Positions 33,601 to 34,962 of a stretch of DNA of 34,962 nt are shown here, one piece after another (within the stretch, counting starts at the first letter, position 1; every line of letters starts with the position of its first letter). Below the pieces are notes generated by a model, which did not search any database, was not told the origin of the DNA, and worked only from the letters and a program-made list of their open reading frames with translations. The DNA lies in assembly GCF_000275845.1 (NCBI RefSeq), contig NW_006766890.1, positions 898,467-933,428 of the forward strand, in the 5' to 3' direction. The stretch comes from Dichomitus squalens LYAD-421 SS1. Taxonomy: Eukaryota > Basidiomycota > Agaricomycetes > Polyporales > Polyporaceae. The position numbers and the translations under genes were made by a program.

Positions 33601-34139
33601 TGGTGCAGTTCACTTAGTCACCGCCAATGTTGTACGCAGTTAGGCGCGCGCTCAAGTGTCACGTGACTTGGCCTTAGGCTAGGTTCAACGGCTTTGACCC
33701 CCTCACAACACCAATACAGCCTGTTGTGTATCACTGCGACCTTAGACTTATTGGTTATGTTCAGCAGTGGTGAAGTGCTCCTCCTGAAAGCACTAAAGCT
33801 AGTATACCTTGGCATCTCATTGGTCAACATGCCAGAGGCTCTGCGGTCGAGCTGATTCAACAAGGGAGTGGCCGACACAGGCAACGGGCGTCTCTCTACA
33901 TTATGTAATGAATAGATTACCTCTTTAGTATATAAACGCTCATATCACGTGCTGCGGCCTTACTGGTGAGGTCACCTTCGCCAGTTTTGACCCAATTGAG
34001 AATCACTTTTGGGGATTAGTTCCCCTATTCAAATCCTTGCAAATGGCAAATAACGGAAGCGTTTCGTGACAATCTGATGAAGTTACATACCGGCGCTTAA
34101 CTGCGTACAAAAGTGGTGGTCTCTAAGTGAACTGCACCA
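33601..34139. mobile_element. 539-bp MITE with 46-bp inverted repeats and TA target duplication (Tc1/mariner-like)
   Basis: The left end (TGGTGCAGTTCACTTAG...) and the reverse complement of the right end share their first 17 bases exactly and 40 of 46 overall, up to GTACGCAGTTA(G/A)GCGC. TA stands directly outside both ends (33599-33600 and 34140-34141), the target duplication of Tc1/mariner elements. No transposase frame lies inside, so it depends on an enzyme encoded elsewhere. Confidence 0.9.
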
Positions 34140-34434
34140 TAGATTTGCTGGGGTTGAGACACTGTAACCTCAGCACTTATCAGATTAGCAGATCATAGCA
34201 GCCTGAAGAAATGCTAGCCTTCAATGTTCAACATTATACTCGATTTTGAATCCCAATGTGGGTTGTTGAAAATTGACTGCCTCTAATCAGAACGAATTCT
34301 CTAGATATATATGGTGCAAATAGACCTTGAACATTCACTTACAAGGGTAAGAGACAGAGATGGGGATGAGTGAGGAATAGAGAAATTGTTGAGCAGTGTG
34401 GGTGGGTTTGACAGAGAAGCAACATGGCTGTGAC

Positions 34435-34441
34435 CTTTATA
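34435..34441 (-). promoter_or_regulatory. Candidate TATA box on the minus strand
   Basis: On the minus strand CCTATAAAGG is followed about 30-60 bases later by a C/T-rich stretch (ACCCACCCACACTGCTC) and a good donor GTAAGT (near 34343). This fits a promoter and first exon for the minus-strand gene now split by the MITE. Confidence 0.4.
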
Positions 34442-34467
34442 GGAGTACATATGTTGTTTGTTAGTGT

Positions 34468-34900
34468 TGTCACGAACCGCCCTCACGGCGCTATGTTTCC
34501 TTTTCGATTCGGACCACTGCCTTGTACGTTCCCTTATTGTTCACTACTCGCTACGGTTTCCCTTTGTCCACACACGGACAATAGCTCCCTTTGTTCCCAC
34601 GTCCGCTATTGTCCTACACCCCTTGTACTCCGTACCCATGGCGACGCTATTGTTCTCTAGCGCCCATTGTTCGTTCCCTGTATATAGCTGGATCCCTTGC
34701 TACCTGGAGACTCTAGTTTCGACCTCTTGTCTCCAGGTAAGCCATCGTGTATTTCGCTCTGTAGATACCTCGCTCAATACACAACTTGTCTCCAGTCCTG
34801 CCTGTTGAGCTCCGCTCCAGTCTCACTGCGATCAGAGCTCGTCGGCGCTCCTGCCTGCCTCGCTCGTCTCCACTTACTCGCTCGACAGTCAGTCGTAACA
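34468..34900 (+). mobile_element. Probable LTR of a retrotransposon (element continues beyond the window)
   Basis: The segment starts TGTCACGA and ends TCGTAACA, an imperfect inverted TG..CA pair typical of LTRs. It is 433 bp long, with TATATAG at about 34681-34687 placed like a U3 promoter and a perfect 11-bp hairpin (34701-34711 / 34729-34739) in the presumed R/U5 part. The partner LTR and internal genes are not in the window, so orientation and family are open, and it may be a solo LTR. Confidence 0.5.
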
Positions 34901-34962
34901 TTAGGTCGAAACTACCTCACAGGCACCAGCGCCCTCCCACGTTTAACACTCCGTTTATCACT

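Noticed and set aside
1..34962. tRNA, rRNA, CRISPR or bacterial features
   Set aside because: No cloverleaf-type boxes, ribosomal sequence or regularly spaced direct repeats were noticed on reading. A covariance-model scan would be decisive for tRNAs.

Overview
The window looks like nuclear DNA of a basidiomycete fungus, most likely an Agaricomycete. The genes are cut into many short exons by 41-70 bp introns with GT..AG borders. The recognisable proteins are eukaryotic chromatin and signalling factors, together with fungal-type kinase-like and Tnp2-type transposase genes. I see no bacterial operon, CRISPR array, rRNA or tRNA. Exon borders below were joined by hand from splice signals and reading phase, so they are models and not transcript evidence.

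Left part (1-6.6 kb): an ARID-domain protein on the minus strand, a lysine-rich 3' exon of unknown function on the plus strand (about 1575-1983), and a long intron-containing transposase gene of the Tnp2/EnSpm-CACTA type on the minus strand (5939-2010) that reads open from a Zn-finger-like N-terminus to its C-terminus. 6.6-9.0 kb is mostly empty.

Middle part (9.0-20.1 kb): a segmental duplication. Unit A (about 9425-13400) holds a 613-aa protein with an LRR-like stretch and a 361-aa kinase-like gene. Unit B (about 13628-20110) holds a decayed copy of the first gene and an intact second kinase-like gene of identical exon lengths. A roughly 3-kb stretch splits unit B and contains a 1.2-kb element with long terminal inverted repeats. 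A diverged repeat of about 220 bp lies between the units (13400-13620) and again at 22385-22617, against the 3' end of a TTI2-like gene.

Right part (20.9-32 kb): well-conserved housekeeping genes. These are a 264-aa protein of unknown function, a TTI2-like protein (TTT chaperone complex), a divergent SWD1/RBBP5-like WD40 protein (COMPASS H3K4 methyltransferase), a class II histone deacetylase of the HDA1/Clr3 type with an Arb2-like C-terminus, and a PHO80-type cyclin. Three introns in the TTI2 and HDA1 genes fit only as GC-AG introns.

Right edge (32.3-34.96 kb): a gene of unknown function is interrupted at its upstream side by a 539-bp MITE with 46-bp inverted repeats and a TA target duplication. 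A probable LTR (34468-34900) of a retrotransposon then runs out of the window.
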